A DNA stretch of 64,000 nt from Herbihabitans rhizosphaerae. Lineage in GTDB: Bacteria; Actinomycetota; Actinomycetes; Mycobacteriales; Pseudonocardiaceae. The translations under genes were made by a program, and so were the position numbers. Positions 18,555 through 27,940 of this stretch are shown here, piece after piece. The notes beneath the pieces were generated by a model, which saw only the letters and a list, made by a program, of their open reading frames with translations, did no database searches and had not been told where the DNA came from. The stretch's first letter is position 1. Each line of letters opens with the position of its first letter. Location of the stretch: assembly GCF_004216555.1 (NCBI RefSeq), contig NZ_SGWQ01000003.1, positions 420,146-484,145 on the forward strand, written 5' to 3'.

Positions 18555-19000
18555 TCGCCGCCGACCGATCCGGACGAGCTGATCGTGCCGGTGCCGGTGC
18601 CGCCACCGGAGCTGCGGGTGAGCGGCCTGCCGTCGACCGTGGCGACCATCGTGAGATTGCCCTTCGCCGTCTTCGCCACGATCCGCCAGGTCTGCTTGCC
18701 CTTGCCGGACGGCAGGGTGAGCACCTTGCGCCACGGCAGGACCACGGCCTTCTCCTCGGTGACCTGGCCGTTGACGTCGGAGGTGATCGACTCGACGGCC
18801 GCGTTACCGGTCGCCTCGATCACCACGGTGTGCGGCGGCTCGGCCGGCGGTGGCGGCGGAGTGTCCACAGTGGACGATCCGGCGGGCGCGCCCGGCGGCG
18901 GGGGCACCGGCGGGCCGGGTTCGGCGTCTCCGCCGCATCCGCTGAGCAGGGCGAGCAGGGCAGCGGCCGCCGCGATGGTGGCCGTCGTGCGTGCGGTCAT
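18551..19000 (-). CDS. MmpS-like lipoprotein
   Basis: ATG 18998-19000 begins a lipoprotein signal (MTARTTATIAAAAALLALLSGC; lipobox LSGC, Cys near 21), followed by a Pro-rich spacer and an approximately 80-residue beta domain. That domain (VVIEATGNAAVESITSDVNG, VVLPWRKVLTLP, MVATVDGRPLT) resembles MmpS/transport-accessory folds of mycobacteria. A longer upstream frame would lie antisense to the LysE gene and is rejected. Co-transcribed with the SIS gene by a 4-bp overlap. It contains one GTCCACNGTGGAC palindrome in its linker. Confidence 0.75.
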   Translation of the reverse strand: MTARTTATIAAAAALLALLSGCGGDAEPGPPVPPPPGAPAGSSTVDTPPPPPAEPPHTVVIEATGNAAVESITSDVNGQVTEEKAVVLPWRKVLTLPSGKGKQTWRIVAKTAKGNLTMVATVDGRPLTRSSGGGTGTGTISSSGSVGGE

Positions 19001-19082
19001 GGCGGTGACGGTAGCGGGCAGTCCCGGGTGTGGTCCCGAAAACCCGTGGCCGGACGGGTGGGGCGAGTCGCAGAATGGCCCG

Positions 19083-19700
19083 ATGACCGTCGACCTCGCC
19101 GCTTTCCTGCTCGCGTCGCTGCTGCTGGCGATGTTCCCCGGACCGGGAACCGCCGTACTGATGCGACAGTCGATCCGCGGTGGGCGAAAGGCGGCCTTCG
19201 CCACCGTGGCGGGGCTCGAAGCGGGTGTGCTCTTCTGGGCGGTCGCCGCCGCGCTCGGGCTGTCCGTACTGCTGTTCGCCTCCGAGATCGCCTACCAGAC
19301 GCTGCGCGTGATCGGCGTGGTCGTGCTGCTCTGGTTCGGGATCAAGGCGCTGCGCTCGGCCCGCACGGTCGGCGAACTGGAGGTCGACAACACCGGTGTC
19401 AGCGTGCGCGCCGGCTTCACCTCGGGCCTGCTGGTGAACCTGGCCAACCCGAAGCTCGCGGTCTTCGCGATCTCGTTCCTGCCGCAGTTCGTGCCGGCCG
19501 GCAGCGGTCGGGGTGCCCTGGTCGCGCTGGCCGTGCTGTGGGTCGTGATGGACACCGTCTGGTACCTGGCCATCACCTTGCTGCTGGCCCGGATCGCCGG
19601 CTGGCTGCGCCGCGCGAACGTGCGCAAGCGGCTCGAGCAGGTGACCGGCGTGGTGCTGATCGGCCTCGGCGTGCGCCTCGCCGCCCAGGTCAGCCGCTGA
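19083..19700 (+). CDS. LysE/RhtB-family amino-acid exporter
   Basis: A 205-residue membrane protein with six hydrophobic segments. The N-terminal FPGPGTAVLMRQSIRGGRKAA matches the LysE/RhtB consensus (P-G-P loop after the first helix, then the basic cytosolic turn), and the middle has LVNLANPKLAVFAISFLPQFV, the usual N-P-K-x2-L-F motif. These transporters export amino acids or related small molecules; the substrate is not predictable. ATG 19083 is divergent from the lipoprotein gene. Two tandem hairpins follow the stop. Confidence 0.9.
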   Translation: MTVDLAAFLLASLLLAMFPGPGTAVLMRQSIRGGRKAAFATVAGLEAGVLFWAVAAALGLSVLLFASEIAYQTLRVIGVVVLLWFGIKALRSARTVGELEVDNTGVSVRAGFTSGLLVNLANPKLAVFAISFLPQFVPAGSGRGALVALAVLWVVMDTVWYLAITLLLARIAGWLRRANVRKRLEQVTGVVLIGLGVRLAAQVSR

Positions 19701-19709
19701 CCACCCGCC

Positions 19710-19770
19710 GTTTGCTGGTCTTCAAGACCAGCAAACCCCCCGGTTTGTAGGTCTTGAAGACCAGCAAACC
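19710..19770. terminator. Two tandem copies of the same hairpin
   Basis: GTTTGCTGGTCTT-C-AAGACCAGCAAAC (19710-19736) is a perfect 13-bp inverted repeat. A second, imperfect copy, GGTTTGTAGGTCTT-G-AAGACCAGCAAACC, occupies 19742-19770. Placed between the LysE stop and the thiC riboswitch, it probably isolates the two units. Confidence 0.65.
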
Positions 19771-19873
19771 CAGCGCGGGGGTGTCCGCAACGACCGCGAA
19801 CCCGCACGGGTACCGATGAGTACCACTTGGCAGGTGTGCGGGTCGGTTGTTACGTTCGGGAGGACAACTTCAC

Positions 19874-21638
<1,765 letters not shown>

Positions 21639-21693
21639 GACCATCGATCAACGCCACGCCGCCCACGACTTGACAACCGCTCCAGCGCCCCTT

Positions 21694-21785
21694 CGCGTAC
21701 TTTAGCCCGCTAAAGTCCGTCGACCACGAAGAAAGCCCAGGTCAGACAAGATCACCAGGCGACAGAGAACGTGAAGGTGGTTCCG
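21694..21785 (-). repeat. Dispersed ~90-bp intergenic repeat, copy 2 (inverted relative to copy 1)
   Basis: On the + strand it starts with GCGTACTTTAGC-CC-GCTAAAGTCC (hairpin 21699-21716) and continues with GAAAGCCCAGGTCA and AACGTGAAGGTGG; the reverse complement aligns with 17657-17743. With copy 1 it flanks the SIS/lipoprotein/LysE/thiC segment in inverted orientation. Confidence 0.8.
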
Positions 21786-21859
21786 TGTACGACTGGGAGC
21801 GATGGTGAGTCACACTCACGGTTCGCCAGTGCGCGCCTAGCGCCCGCTACCGTGCTCGG

Positions 21860-22798
21860 GTGAACGGAAGGCAGGCGCTCGCCGAGGAACTGGCCAGGCT
21901 GCGCAAGCGGCGCGGCGTGCACGGCTACGACCTGCCTTCCGTGGTCGGCCCCGCGCTGCGAACCTGCTGCGGCATAACGGAAACCGATGACCAGGCGGTG
22001 ATCAGGGCCAAGCTCGCCGGCCGGCTGTCCACGCTGGCCGACGGCTTGCCCGAGGATCTCCGCCTGGCCGCGCTGGCCGCGCTCGCCCTGCACCCGGACG
22101 CGCGGCACCCAGTTCTGCGGCACCGGCTCGAGTGGCTGGCCGAGCGGATCGGCAAGGACGAGCGGACCGCGCGCCGCCGGGCGGACGAGGCGCTGGACCG
22201 GCTGGCGGACCTGGCCACCACACCCAGGACGCCGGCCGACGGCGACTGGTACGTAGCCCGGTTCGACGCGCTGGTCCGGATCGACCGGGCCGGCTGGCTG
22301 GTGCGCGAGCGGCGGGGCATCGTGGCCACCCGCGACGGCCTGGACCGCATCGTCGCCTCGATCAGCCTGCCGCCGCCGACCGGCCCGGCCGCCGCGGCGG
22401 AGCCGAACGTGCGGCTGACCCACGGCGGACACATCGCGCGGCGGGAACGCCCGTCCGGCAACCACTTCCGGTTCCTGATCGACCTGCCGGCGGCCCTGCG
22501 CACCGGCGACGGTCACGAGTACGGACTGGAGGTGCGGGTCCCGCCGGGCCGCAGGATGCGGCCGCACTACGCGTTCACGCCACGCCGGCCGTGCCAGGCG
22601 TTCGACCTGCGGATCCGGTTCGATCCGGCGCGGCCGCCAAGAGCACTGTGGCGGCTGGACGGCGCGCACATCCGGGTTCTCGACGACGGCGCGCCGAGCG
22701 GCGAGCCATTGCACAGCGACGCCGACGGCGAGGTGACCGCGCGATTCGCCGATCTCGTTCCCGGCAATTGCTACGGCATACAATGGACTCCTCGATAA
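21860..22798 (+). CDS. Conserved actinobacterial protein of unknown function, possibly regulatory
   Basis: A 312-residue soluble protein I cannot assign. The N-terminal third is helical and Arg/Leu-rich (ELARLRKRRGVHGYDLPSVVG, ERIGKDERTARRRADEALDRLA); the KDERTARRRADEAL stretch looks like the second half of a helix-turn-helix used to read DNA or to dimerise. The C-terminal two thirds are predicted beta (DWYVARFDALVRIDR, NHFRFLIDLP, EYGLEVRVPPGRRMRPHYAFTP). GTG 21860 is the start. A strong intrinsic terminator follows. A sensor-regulator role is a guess. Confidence 0.6.
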   Translation: MNGRQALAEELARLRKRRGVHGYDLPSVVGPALRTCCGITETDDQAVIRAKLAGRLSTLADGLPEDLRLAALAALALHPDARHPVLRHRLEWLAERIGKDERTARRRADEALDRLADLATTPRTPADGDWYVARFDALVRIDRAGWLVRERRGIVATRDGLDRIVASISLPPPTGPAAAAEPNVRLTHGGHIARRERPSGNHFRFLIDLPAALRTGDGHEYGLEVRVPPGRRMRPHYAFTPRRPCQAFDLRIRFDPARPPRALWRLDGAHIRVLDDGAPSGEPLHSDADGEVTARFADLVPGNCYGIQWTPR

Positions 22799-22802
22799 GA
22801 GC

Positions 22803-22851
22803 GGGCGGCGGTGGACCACCCCCTTACTCGTGTGTCCACCGCCGCCCTTTT
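22803..22851 (+). terminator. Strong intrinsic terminator
   Basis: A perfect 14-bp stem, GGGCGGCGGTGGAC (22803-22816) with GTCCACCGCCGCCC (22834-22847), has a 17-nt loop and is followed by TTTTCT. It starts 5 bp after the upstream stop codon. Confidence 0.9.
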
Positions 22852-22852
22852 C

Positions 22853-22897
22853 TCACAGGCCGCCCAGCAGCCACACCACGATCGCGTCGGTCTCCAT
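22853..22897 (-). CDS. Putative 14-aa hydrophobic peptide
   Basis: ATG 22895-22897 opens a 14-codon ORF, METDAIVVWLLGGL, preceded by GGAGGAGG at 7-nt spacing, one of the best ribosome binding sites in the window. It starts 20 bp after the stop of the 59-aa membrane-protein gene on the same strand and ends just before the shared terminator hairpin. Such a strong site in front of so short an ORF suggests translation, but coding capacity is too small to judge; it could be a signalling peptide, a small membrane-active peptide or a chance ORF. Confidence 0.35.
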   Translation of the reverse strand: METDAIVVWLLGGL

Positions 22898-22917
22898 GTC
22901 GACACCTCCTCCCCGGC

Positions 22918-23097
22918 TCACGCGCCAGTAACCGGCCTCGCCGGCTGGCGTGAAACCGTTGGGGGAACAGGGGAATCGACACCGTCGCGATCACCTCCGG
23001 CGACACCGCCGCCGAACGAGACACCCACGACGAATCCCACGACAAGGCACACGAGAGCCACCTTGAACGTCAGGGATAATGTGCAAACAATCCTCAT
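22918..23097 (-). CDS. 59-aa single-pass membrane protein
   Basis: ATG 23095-23097 is preceded by GGGAGGGGGA. The peptide begins MRIVCTLSLTFK and then has one strongly hydrophobic helix (about 10-30, VALVCLVVGFVVGVSFGGG), followed by a short Asp/Pro-rich polar tail. No family is recognised. It may be a membrane peptide or an uncleaved-signal small protein, and it probably shares a transcript with the 14-aa ORF that follows. A 20-bp palindrome lies 66 bp upstream of its start. Confidence 0.5.
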   Translation of the reverse strand: MRIVCTLSLTFKVALVCLVVGFVVGVSFGGGVAGGDRDGVDSPVPPTVSRQPARPVTGA

Positions 23098-23162
23098 CGA
23101 TCCCCCTCCCAGCGATTTCTCCTTTTGTGACAAGGAAAGGATCGCCGGGCAGCGGGAATCGG

Positions 23163-23182
23163 TCTGCGTAAGATTACGCAGA
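23163..23182. promoter_or_regulatory. 20-bp palindrome, probable operator
   Basis: TCTGCGTAA-GA-TTACGCAGA has 9-bp arms with no mismatch. It lies between the stop of the tail-bearing gene (23196) and the start of the 59-aa gene (23097), without a following T-run, which favours a protein-binding site over a terminator. The minus strand also contains a -10-like TAATCT in it. Confidence 0.5.
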
Positions 23183-23195
23183 GGCGGGAAATCGT

Positions 23196-24374
23196 TCAGG
23201 ACTGCGGCGGGTTCACCGTCTTGTCCCCGGTGAACACGTCACCCTCGACCGTGGTGTCGCCGTGGAAGTGCACGTCACCGGAGGAGACCATCGCCTCGGC
23301 CGGCGGTGCGGTGACCGGGAACCACGGCAGCGATCCGGTCGTCGCCACCGGCAGCCAGACGGCGCGCGCGGCCTGCGCGGCGTCGGTCAGTTCGACCTGC
23401 AGCCGGACGAGGTCGGACACGTCCGGCGCGTGGTACACACCCCACCGCGGCACACCCAGCCAGCCGACTGACTCCATCGCCAGCGCGCGGTCCCGGGGCG
23501 TCGCCGGTGCCTCGACCGCCAGGCCGTCACCGGGCGGGTCGGGACGCAGTGTCTGCGCCACCGCGGCGGCCAGCCGGTTGCCGGGAGCGGTGTCAACGAC
23601 CGTCACCCGAAGCCGGAAAACCGGTGCGGCATAACGATTCGCGGCGTCGCGGTACAGCGCGGCCATCGGCGCGGCGAACGGCTCCGCCGGATACTGGGCG
23701 CCTCCGGTGACCGTGCCGCGCAGGTCGACGGGCCGCGCCAGCTCCGCGAGATCATCGGCGCCCTCGCGCAGCGCGGCGGTCAGCCAGGCGGGCGCGGACA
23801 CCGGCTCGAGGCCGACGCTCACCATGGCCGGCGTGTCCCGCTCACGCAGCAGTCGCACCACTTCGGGCCAGCGAGTCCAGCCCGAGCCGAACGGCGGCAC
23901 CGCGACATACGAGCGGTAGCGGGCGCCGGGCCGTTCCGTCCGGCCGATCACGCCGCGCCGGCGCACCTCGACCAGGCCGGCGGGATCGAACGGCGTGAAC
24001 CCCCAGTCCACGCCGTCCGAATCCACCAGCGGCTCGACACGCACCTGCGGCGGCGCCGCGAGCAACCGATCGCGAAGCCGGCCGGCCGCGCGCAGCACCT
24101 CCGCCCGGTTCGCGCCCCGAGCACGTCCGAGCAGGGTCAGCCGAGGACCGGTCGGGCCGGTGCACCACCGCACCTCGAACGCGCACCCGTCGCCGGCGGC
24201 GCTCAGCCCGGCCAGGTACTCGACCAGCTCGCGGTGCGCTGCCTCGGCCCGGACCGCCGGCGCGAGCTCGGCGAACCCGCGCCGCACGGTCAGGTCGACG
24301 GCCGAGGCCACGCGCACCGCGAACCGTGCGGTGACGCCGGAGAACTCCTCCTCGACGAGGAACCCGTCGGTCAC
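23196..24374 (-). CDS. Third gene of the signalling operon: protein with C-terminal GDVFTGDKTV tail
   Basis: A 392-residue protein of unknown family, soluble and Arg/Val/Ala-rich, with alternating beta and helical segments. The phrase AARAVWLPVATTGSLPWFPV near residue 345 is faintly like the N-terminal part of HerA/FtsK-type actinobacterial ATPases, but no Walker motif exists. The last 25 residues, including VHFHGDTTVEGDVFTGDKTV, resemble a glycine-rich beta-arc tail and match the tail of the operon's first protein. GTG 24372-24374 overlaps the previous stop by GTGA; GTG 24380 is an alternative. I infer that it is an effector or adaptor recruited through the shared tail. Confidence 0.6.
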   Translation of the reverse strand: MTDGFLVEEEFSGVTARFAVRVASAVDLTVRRGFAELAPAVRAEAAHRELVEYLAGLSAAGDGCAFEVRWCTGPTGPRLTLLGRARGANRAEVLRAAGRLRDRLLAAPPQVRVEPLVDSDGVDWGFTPFDPAGLVEVRRRGVIGRTERPGARYRSYVAVPPFGSGWTRWPEVVRLLRERDTPAMVSVGLEPVSAPAWLTAALREGADDLAELARPVDLRGTVTGGAQYPAEPFAAPMAALYRDAANRYAAPVFRLRVTVVDTAPGNRLAAAVAQTLRPDPPGDGLAVEAPATPRDRALAMESVGWLGVPRWGVYHAPDVSDLVRLQVELTDAAQAARAVWLPVATTGSLPWFPVTAPPAEAMVSSGDVHFHGDTTVEGDVFTGDKTVNPPQS

Positions 24375-25375
24375 GACCACCTGACGCCCGAGGTGTCCCT
24401 GAGCAGGGCGATCACGCCGGAGGTGTCCCGCACGAGCAGCCCGTCGGCGGTCTCGTCGACCAGTTCGTATGACTTGCCCGGCGTCGCCCTGCCCTGTTCG
24501 GCGCCGTTCTCGGTCGAGTACACCGGTACCGCCGCGGCGACGGTCAGCCAGTGCGACACCGGCTGCGCCGGGCCGGCCGTGTCGTCCGACTCGATCCGCA
24601 GGCCGTCACCGAAGGTCTCCCGCAGCGGGACGGCCTCCCCGATCCGAACGGCCTCGATGCCAGCGCGCATCCCGTCGTGCACCGCGTCACGCAACGCCTT
24701 GACCGGCTCGATCTCGACCATGCAGGTGTAGCCGGGGTCGCGGCGGGTGCTCAATTTCAGCCACCGCAGCACGACCGCGATCGGAACGTCGGTGCGCCAC
24801 AGCGTCCAGCCGAGATACAGGTCCGCGCCGAACGGGAACACCGACACGTGCACCGCGTACTTGCCGAGGCGAACCTGCAGGTAGTTGCGCACCCCGCTGG
24901 CCGGCCCGCCGACCCGCACGCGGCGCACGCCGATGTCCGCGGGAATCCGGTGCTCCTGTTTCAGCGACCGGTACACCGCGGCGTAGGCGGTGTCGGCCAG
25001 CTTGTGTTGCTTGCCCAGCACCAGGTTCCAGTCGCCGAGCGGCTCCCTGCGCGGCACGAACAGGTTCATCGCCAGCCAGCCGAACGCGAGCAGAGTCCCG
25101 AACAGGGCAAACGAGGACTCGTCGCTGGACCGGGAGCTGGAGGTGAGTCCGCCCAGTGCCTCCAGGATCAGGCCTGCCACCAGGATCAGCGCGAAACCGC
25201 CGAACGCGCGACGCAGGATCTTCTTCGCCGTGTCGCCGGTGACGACGTCCAGCAGCGTCACCTCGGTCTGGTCGGACCTGTTGTAGAGCAGCCGCTGCCC
25301 CAGATATGCCTCGTTCTGGGCCAAGTCCTCGGGCGGGACCCAGGGACCGGTGTGCGGCTTGTGCGGTGTGTCCAT
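24371..25375 (-). CDS. Second gene of the signalling operon: two-helix membrane protein
   Basis: A 334-residue protein with a 55-residue cytosolic N-terminus (WVPPEDLAQNEAYLG, then LLDVVTGDTAKKI), two membrane helices (about 57-76 and 88-107) separated by a Ser-rich loop, and a large C-terminal cytosolic domain of mixed beta/helix ending in LVRDTSGVIALLRDTSG, where RDTSGV is repeated. No family is recognised. ATG 25373-25375 follows GAGGAG with 8-nt spacing and sits inside a near-copy of the GTCCACNGTGGAC palindrome. It overlaps the third gene. It could tether the complex to the membrane. Confidence 0.6.
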   Translation of the reverse strand: MDTPHKPHTGPWVPPEDLAQNEAYLGQRLLYNRSDQTEVTLLDVVTGDTAKKILRRAFGGFALILVAGLILEALGGLTSSSRSSDESSFALFGTLLAFGWLAMNLFVPRREPLGDWNLVLGKQHKLADTAYAAVYRSLKQEHRIPADIGVRRVRVGGPASGVRNYLQVRLGKYAVHVSVFPFGADLYLGWTLWRTDVPIAVVLRWLKLSTRRDPGYTCMVEIEPVKALRDAVHDGMRAGIEAVRIGEAVPLRETFGDGLRIESDDTAGPAQPVSHWLTVAAAVPVYSTENGAEQGRATPGKSYELVDETADGLLVRDTSGVIALLRDTSGVRWS

Positions 25376-25507
25376 TGTGGACTCTCCTCGGGCGGGTGTC
25401 TGAACGCCGAACAAGGTTGTACGCCGTGATCTTGCTCAGCCATGGCATTCGCCCAAGTTCACCCGTTCGGCCGCACGAGAATGGCCAAATACATGACAAG
25501 TCGGCGA

Positions 25508-26254
25508 TCAGCCGGTGCGCCCGTCGCCGTAGACGGTCTTGTTCCCGGTGAAGACGTCGCCCTTGACGGTCGCGCCGCTGCCGAAATTGATCCCGCCGCC
25601 GGGCGCCGGCGGCTCGGGCCGCACGGCCTGCGCGTTGTCGGACTGGGCGGGCTCGGGCCGCACGTCCGGAGCACCGTGTCCGACCACGGTCAGCCAGGCC
25701 CGCACGGTCTTGGAGTCGGTGATCGCGACCGTGGTCCCGGCGAACTCCTCGGGGTGGATTCCCTTGTGTCCCTGGGAGATCACGTCGGTGTGGAACACGT
25801 CGGACACGACCAGCACCACGGTCGCGGCGGGTGTGCCGGCGAGCGCCAGCTTGGTCGCCGGCGCGTTGAGCATCCGGGCCAGCACGACCTTCGGCGACCC
25901 GGTCAGCCCGTGCGCGTCGCGCACCAGATCGCCGGCGTGCAGCGCCACCCGCACCCTGATCACATCGTCCTCGCGAGCGGTTCGGTTGCGGTGTCGCAGC
26001 GTCTCGGCGAGGTGCCCGAGCAGCGGATACACCAGGCGCGACTTGGGCACGTCCGGCTCCACCAACACGATCAGCTCGTCGCCGCGATCCTGTGTCTCGC
26101 AACGTTTCCAGTCGATCCCGCTGGCCTCGAACGCCTCGACCACCGCGGGAAACAGCGCCTCCCGCATGCGCGCGTAGCCGGCGTTGTCCCGCGCGCTGGA
26201 CCGCTCGACATCGATCGCGAACAACGCCCGGTACACCGAGACCCGCTCCGTCAT
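25508..26254 (-). CDS. First gene of the signalling operon: class III cyclase-like protein with GDVFTGNKTV tail
   Basis: Residues 5-185 are a nucleotide-cyclase homology domain of the type found in actinobacterial effector-associated loci: LFAIDVERSS supplies the first metal Asp (15), RGDELIVLV the second (59), and RVRVALHAGDL, the SPKVVLARML helix and VVLVVSDVF follow in family order. The Asn of the usual VN-x2-AR motif is replaced, so catalysis is doubtful. After a Pro-rich linker comes GINFGSGATVKGDVFTGNKTV (220-241; key residues F, G, TV, GDVFTG, K), matching the tail of the third protein. ATG 26254 follows AGGGGG. It is divergent from a Crp/Fnr regulator. Confidence 0.72.
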   Translation of the reverse strand: MTERVSVYRALFAIDVERSSARDNAGYARMREALFPAVVEAFEASGIDWKRCETQDRGDELIVLVEPDVPKSRLVYPLLGHLAETLRHRNRTAREDDVIRVRVALHAGDLVRDAHGLTGSPKVVLARMLNAPATKLALAGTPAATVVLVVSDVFHTDVISQGHKGIHPEEFAGTTVAITDSKTVRAWLTVVGHGAPDVRPEPAQSDNAQAVRPEPPAPGGGINFGSGATVKGDVFTGNKTVYGDGRTG

Positions 26255-26369
26255 GAGATCCCCCTGAGATCGAGTGCCTACCCAGTGTGACCCGAGCTGT
26301 CTACCATTTCCAGCACGCCGTCGGCTCGCCGTGAGGTCGCCCATGTCATCACCAGTGCGGGGAGCGCCG

Positions 26370-27035
26370 ATGACGCGAACCAACTTCTGGGCTCGGCTGG
26401 ACGAGCGGCAACGCGCCGCCGTGGTCACCGCCGCGCAGACCCGGCGGTACCCGGCCGGGGCGGTGCTGCTGCGTGAGGGTGAACGCGCGCGGTCGGCGAT
26501 GGTGATCTGCTCGGGCCGGGTGAAGATCGTGGTCGGCACGCCGAGCGGGCACACCGCCGTACTGGCGCTGCGCGGACCCGGCGACATCATCGGCGAGATC
26601 GCGGCGATCGACGAGGACACCCGTTCGGCCACCGCGATCAGCCTGGATCCGGTGCGCGTGCTGTGGTTGCCGGCCACCGGCTTCGACCGGCTGCTGCACG
26701 GCGAGCCGGGAATCGCGGCCATCCTGCTGAAGATCGTGCTCGGCAAGCTGCGCGGGGCGAACTCGCGCCGGGTCGAGCGCGGTGACCAGCGCACACTCGC
26801 GCGGCTGGCCGGCATGTTGACCGACCTCGCGGAGGACCACGGCGAGCACACTCCGGACGGCGTGGTGATCTCGATACACATCAGCCAAGCCGACCTCGCC
26901 GGCCTGATCGGCGCGTCCCGCGAGTCGGTCGTGCTGGCGTTGAAGTCGTTGCGGGACAACGGGATCATCGACACCGGGCGCCAGCGTGTGGTGGTGCTCG
27001 ACCCGCACCGGCTCCGAGAGGCGCGGGACGCATAG
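26370..27035 (+). CDS. Crp/Fnr-family transcriptional regulator
   Basis: A 221-residue regulator with an N-terminal cyclic-nucleotide-binding domain and a C-terminal winged helix. The binding cassette reads GEIAAIDEDTRSATA: the Glu and Arg that contact the ribose-phosphate of cAMP in Crp are both kept. The recognition region is ISQADLAGLIGASRESVVLALKSL (about 172-195). No Fnr-type cysteine cluster is seen. ATG 26370 follows GGGGAG; earlier in-frame starts (26274, 26343) lack good sites. It is divergent, over 115 bp, from the cyclase-like gene, a suggestive pairing. Family and fold are secure; ligand is inference. Confidence 0.9.
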   Translation: MTRTNFWARLDERQRAAVVTAAQTRRYPAGAVLLREGERARSAMVICSGRVKIVVGTPSGHTAVLALRGPGDIIGEIAAIDEDTRSATAISLDPVRVLWLPATGFDRLLHGEPGIAAILLKIVLGKLRGANSRRVERGDQRTLARLAGMLTDLAEDHGEHTPDGVVISIHISQADLAGLIGASRESVVLALKSLRDNGIIDTGRQRVVVLDPHRLREARDA

Positions 27036-27044
27036 GCTGACCGC

Positions 27045-27884
27045 ATGACCGAAGGACGGCCGACTCCACCGCGGGTGCTGACGATCGCCGGGTCCGACTC
27101 CGGTGGCGGGGCGGGCCTGCAGGCCGACCTGCGCGCGATGTTCGCCTGCGGGGTGCACGGGATGACCGCGATCACGGCGGTCACCGTGCAGAACTCGCTG
27201 GGTGTCGAGGGGTACACGGTGATCCCGCCGGACGTGGTCGCCGCGCAGATCAGGGCGGTGGCCACCGACATCGGGGTGAACGCGGCGAAGACCGGCATGC
27301 TGGCCAACGCGGAGATCATCACCGCGATCGCGGACGCCTGCCAGAGTGTCCACATCGGACGCGACGGGTCCGCGCCGTTCGTGGTCGACCCGGTCGCCGC
27401 GTCCATGCACGGCGATCCGCTGATGCACGAGAACGCGCTGGATGCCTTGCGCACCAAGCTGTTCCCGCTCGCCACGGTGGTGACGCCGAACCTGGACGAG
27501 GTGCGCCTGCTGACCGGTATCGACGTGACCTCCTACGCCGAACAGCGCGAGGCGGCGCGCGCCCTGCACGCGTTCGGTCCACAGTGGACACTCGTGAAGG
27601 GCGGGCACATGCGCGACGATCCGCGCTGCGTTGACCTGCTCTACGACGGCTCCGAGTTCACCGAGTTGGCCGGCCCCCGGTACGACACCAAGCACACTCA
27701 CGGCGGCGGCGACACCATGGCCTCGGCGATCAGCTCGGCGCTGGCGCGCGGCTCCTCCGTACCGGACGCGGTGGCCTTCGGCAAGCGGTTCGTGACCCGT
27801 TCGGTCGCGCACTCCTATCCGCTCGGCGCCGGCGTCGGTCCGGTGTCACCGCTGTGGCGGCTGGACGGACCCCTCGACGACTAG
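27045..27884 (+). CDS. thiD: Hydroxymethylpyrimidine/phosphomethylpyrimidine kinase
   Basis: Phosphorylates HMP and HMP-P in thiamine synthesis, the step after ThiC. The 279-residue ribokinase-fold protein starts with the signature IAGSDSGGGAGLQADLRAM, has AAKTGMLANAEII, DPVAASMHGDPLM, VVTPNLDEVRLLTG and the anion-hole block THGGGDTMASAISS. It lies 9 bp after the Crp-like gene but belongs functionally with thiC at 20 kb. No TPP riboswitch precedes it, so it may follow the upstream promoter. One GTCCACNGTGGAC palindrome sits at 27577, read as P-Q-W-T. Confidence 0.96.
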   Translation: MTEGRPTPPRVLTIAGSDSGGGAGLQADLRAMFACGVHGMTAITAVTVQNSLGVEGYTVIPPDVVAAQIRAVATDIGVNAAKTGMLANAEIITAIADACQSVHIGRDGSAPFVVDPVAASMHGDPLMHENALDALRTKLFPLATVVTPNLDEVRLLTGIDVTSYAEQREAARALHAFGPQWTLVKGGHMRDDPRCVDLLYDGSEFTELAGPRYDTKHTHGGGDTMASAISSALARGSSVPDAVAFGKRFVTRSVAHSYPLGAGVGPVSPLWRLDGPLDD

Positions 27885-27940
27885 GTGCGATCCGCCACGA
27901 GGGCTTCTACCGGGCTTAACGAGTCCCATACGCTGCGCCG

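Noticed and set aside
21860..26254. Prophage or integrated plasmid
   Set aside because: No integrase, recombinase, att-like direct repeat or structural phage gene is visible around the accessory genes.
27331..27360. Further GTCCAC...GGAC copy in thiD
   Set aside because: GTCCACATCGGAC departs from the palindrome at two positions and was not counted.
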